From G942493375 sp942493375 (GTDB taxonomy: Bacteria; Armatimonadota; UBA5829), in assembly GCA_942493375.1 (NCBI GenBank), contig OW818698.1, positions 7,440,001 to 7,504,000 on the forward strand: a stretch of DNA of 64,000 nucleotides, read 5' to 3'. Positions within the stretch are counted from its first letter, which is position 1. Every line of letters begins with the position of its first letter. Under the pieces are notes generated by a model, which saw nothing but the letters and a program-made list of their open reading frames with translations, was not told where the DNA came from and searched no databases. Made by a program: the position numbers and the translations under genes. Below are positions 63,169-64,000 of the stretch, in pieces.

Positions 63169-63903
63169 ATGGCAGGAATATCGAAATACAGAGTATTGAA
63201 CTCTGACCAGACCGAGGCATTTGATACCGAATACGTGCACGATGGTCTGTGGTCAATAATCAGGACTCATATTGATAATGACTTTCCGGATGGAGAGTTT
63301 AAATTCGTTGATCTGGGTGGAGGTAACGGTATCTTTGCTGATCGTGTTCTTAATCAATATCCTGCTTCTATGGGGATAGTGATTGACAGGTCTGAAATAC
63401 TGATTGCAAAAAACAGAGAGCATCCTCGCAAAACAACAATATGTGATTCTATAGAAAATCTTTCAGATCATTCTGAATGCAATGAAAGTGACTTGGTTTT
63501 CTTGAATTGGGTCCTCCATCACTTAGTTAGTTCAACACGCAGTGAGTCAATATCGAACATCTCCCACACATTATCCCAAGTTTCAAGATTATTGAATGAC
63601 AGGGGACGATTGTCAGTGTTTGAAAACATGTATGATGGGCTGATTCTGGATGAGTTGCCCAGCAAGATCATATTCGCACTCACTAGTAACATTAAATATG
63701 CTCATATAATCCGGAGACTTGGCGCAAATACCGCTGGGTGTGGTGTGTGTATGCTTTCACATCGAATCTGGAATCGCATGTTTGATGAAACAGGTCTTCA
63801 AATACTGGATTATACAGATGACCATGACAGAAAAGTAGCATTTTTACGCCGTCTGTTGTTGCACCTAAGAAGAATGCGTGTAGGACACTACTGGGTGAAG
63901 TAA
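63169..63903 (+). CDS. Class I SAM-dependent methyltransferase
   Basis: 244 aa. Motif I KFVDLGGGNGIFADRVL near residue 47 and the post-motif region DLVFLNWVLHHLV near 109 define the SAM-binding fold. The loop SDHSECNES just before this (near residues 99-107) is encoded by a 19-base stretch identical in pattern to a half of foldback family 1, in the same reading frame as the spurious peptides from that repeat. The family member is of unknown substrate, and it ends the visible polysaccharide region. The ribosome binding site is weak (GGTGAAAGAG). Confidence 0.78.
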   Translation: MAGISKYRVLNSDQTEAFDTEYVHDGLWSIIRTHIDNDFPDGEFKFVDLGGGNGIFADRVLNQYPASMGIVIDRSEILIAKNREHPRKTTICDSIENLSDHSECNESDLVFLNWVLHHLVSSTRSESISNISHTLSQVSRLLNDRGRLSVFENMYDGLILDELPSKIIFALTSNIKYAHIIRRLGANTAGCGVCMLSHRIWNRMFDETGLQILDYTDDHDRKVAFLRRLLLHLRRMRVGHYWVK

Positions 63904-64000
63904 ATTGGGTTATTATCTCTCTGAATCATAGAAACCAAAGAAATCAGACCTAAATGCAAATCTGCATGTTATCATATATGTGTCAAGATATTATTCTTTA

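Overview
The window reads as chromosomal DNA from an uncultured, probably anaerobic, diderm bacterium, with moderate G+C by eye. An LptD/OstA-like outer-membrane protein at 48732-50129 and a PEP-CTERM protein at 32572-32751 argue for an outer membrane and an exosortase system. The many secreted glycoside hydrolase-like proteins, with NPCBM, LamG and CBM9-like domains, and the wealth of intergenic foldback repeats resemble Armatimonadota or related lineages. That placement is an inference; there is no rRNA to test it. An O2-sensitive glycyl radical enzyme and a fumarate-reductase-like flavoprotein suggest anaerobic life.

Layout. 1-10953: a truncated Cys/Met-metabolism PLP enzyme, an esterase, an acyl-CoA thioesterase, a glycyl radical enzyme, a DNA glycosylase, a cytochrome b5-like protein, a DUF488 protein, and a three-gene oxidoreductase operon (DHOD-like, SDR, flavoprotein). 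11161-17342: a GH13 enzyme, a four-helix-bundle suffix-domain protein, a ferredoxin-domain aldo/keto reductase and an MFS-HEAT fusion, separated by arrays of 9-nt-period palindromic repeats. 17374-31154: an ABC ATPase, then large secreted carbohydrate-active-like proteins mixed with a ceramidase-like protein, a D-Ala-D-Ala dipeptidase-like protein, a URO-D-family protein, a flavodoxin-like reductase and a GH123/DUF4091-like protein. 31264-33357: small Cys-rich proteins, a miniature PEP-CTERM protein and tRNA-Val. 33657-43543: htpX, an unknown protein, a zinc alcohol dehydrogenase, hisS, a second URO-D-family protein, a left-handed beta-helix protein and a GH36-like enzyme. 43754-47655: tetrapyrrole operon hemL-hemC-precorrin-2 dehydrogenase-hemB, three of the four starting with TTG. 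47650-54375: small genes, tRNA-Gln, lptD-like, bioY, a GHL10 lipohydrolase-like glycosidase, an anti-sigma-type kinase and an LPP20-like protein. 54620-63903: an alkaline-phosphatase-fold membrane protein followed by a surface polysaccharide block (two glycosyltransferases, UDP-glucose dehydrogenase, three methyltransferases).

The most striking feature is not one gene but the intergenic DNA. At least five families of inverted-repeat elements occur, and nearly all sit within a few bases downstream of a stop codon. One element supplies the last codons and stop of hisS. A half-element appears to be in frame inside a methyltransferase gene. The 9-nt-period arrays surround a four-helix-bundle protein of the family that includes rRNA intervening-sequence proteins and Avd, which makes this the best candidate for an undescribed element.

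Consensus promoters (TTGACN, 17-18, TATAAT) are easy to see. Three of them (glycyl radical enzyme, htpX, alcohol dehydrogenase) carry a palindrome inside the -35/-10 spacer, the classic repressor-operator position.
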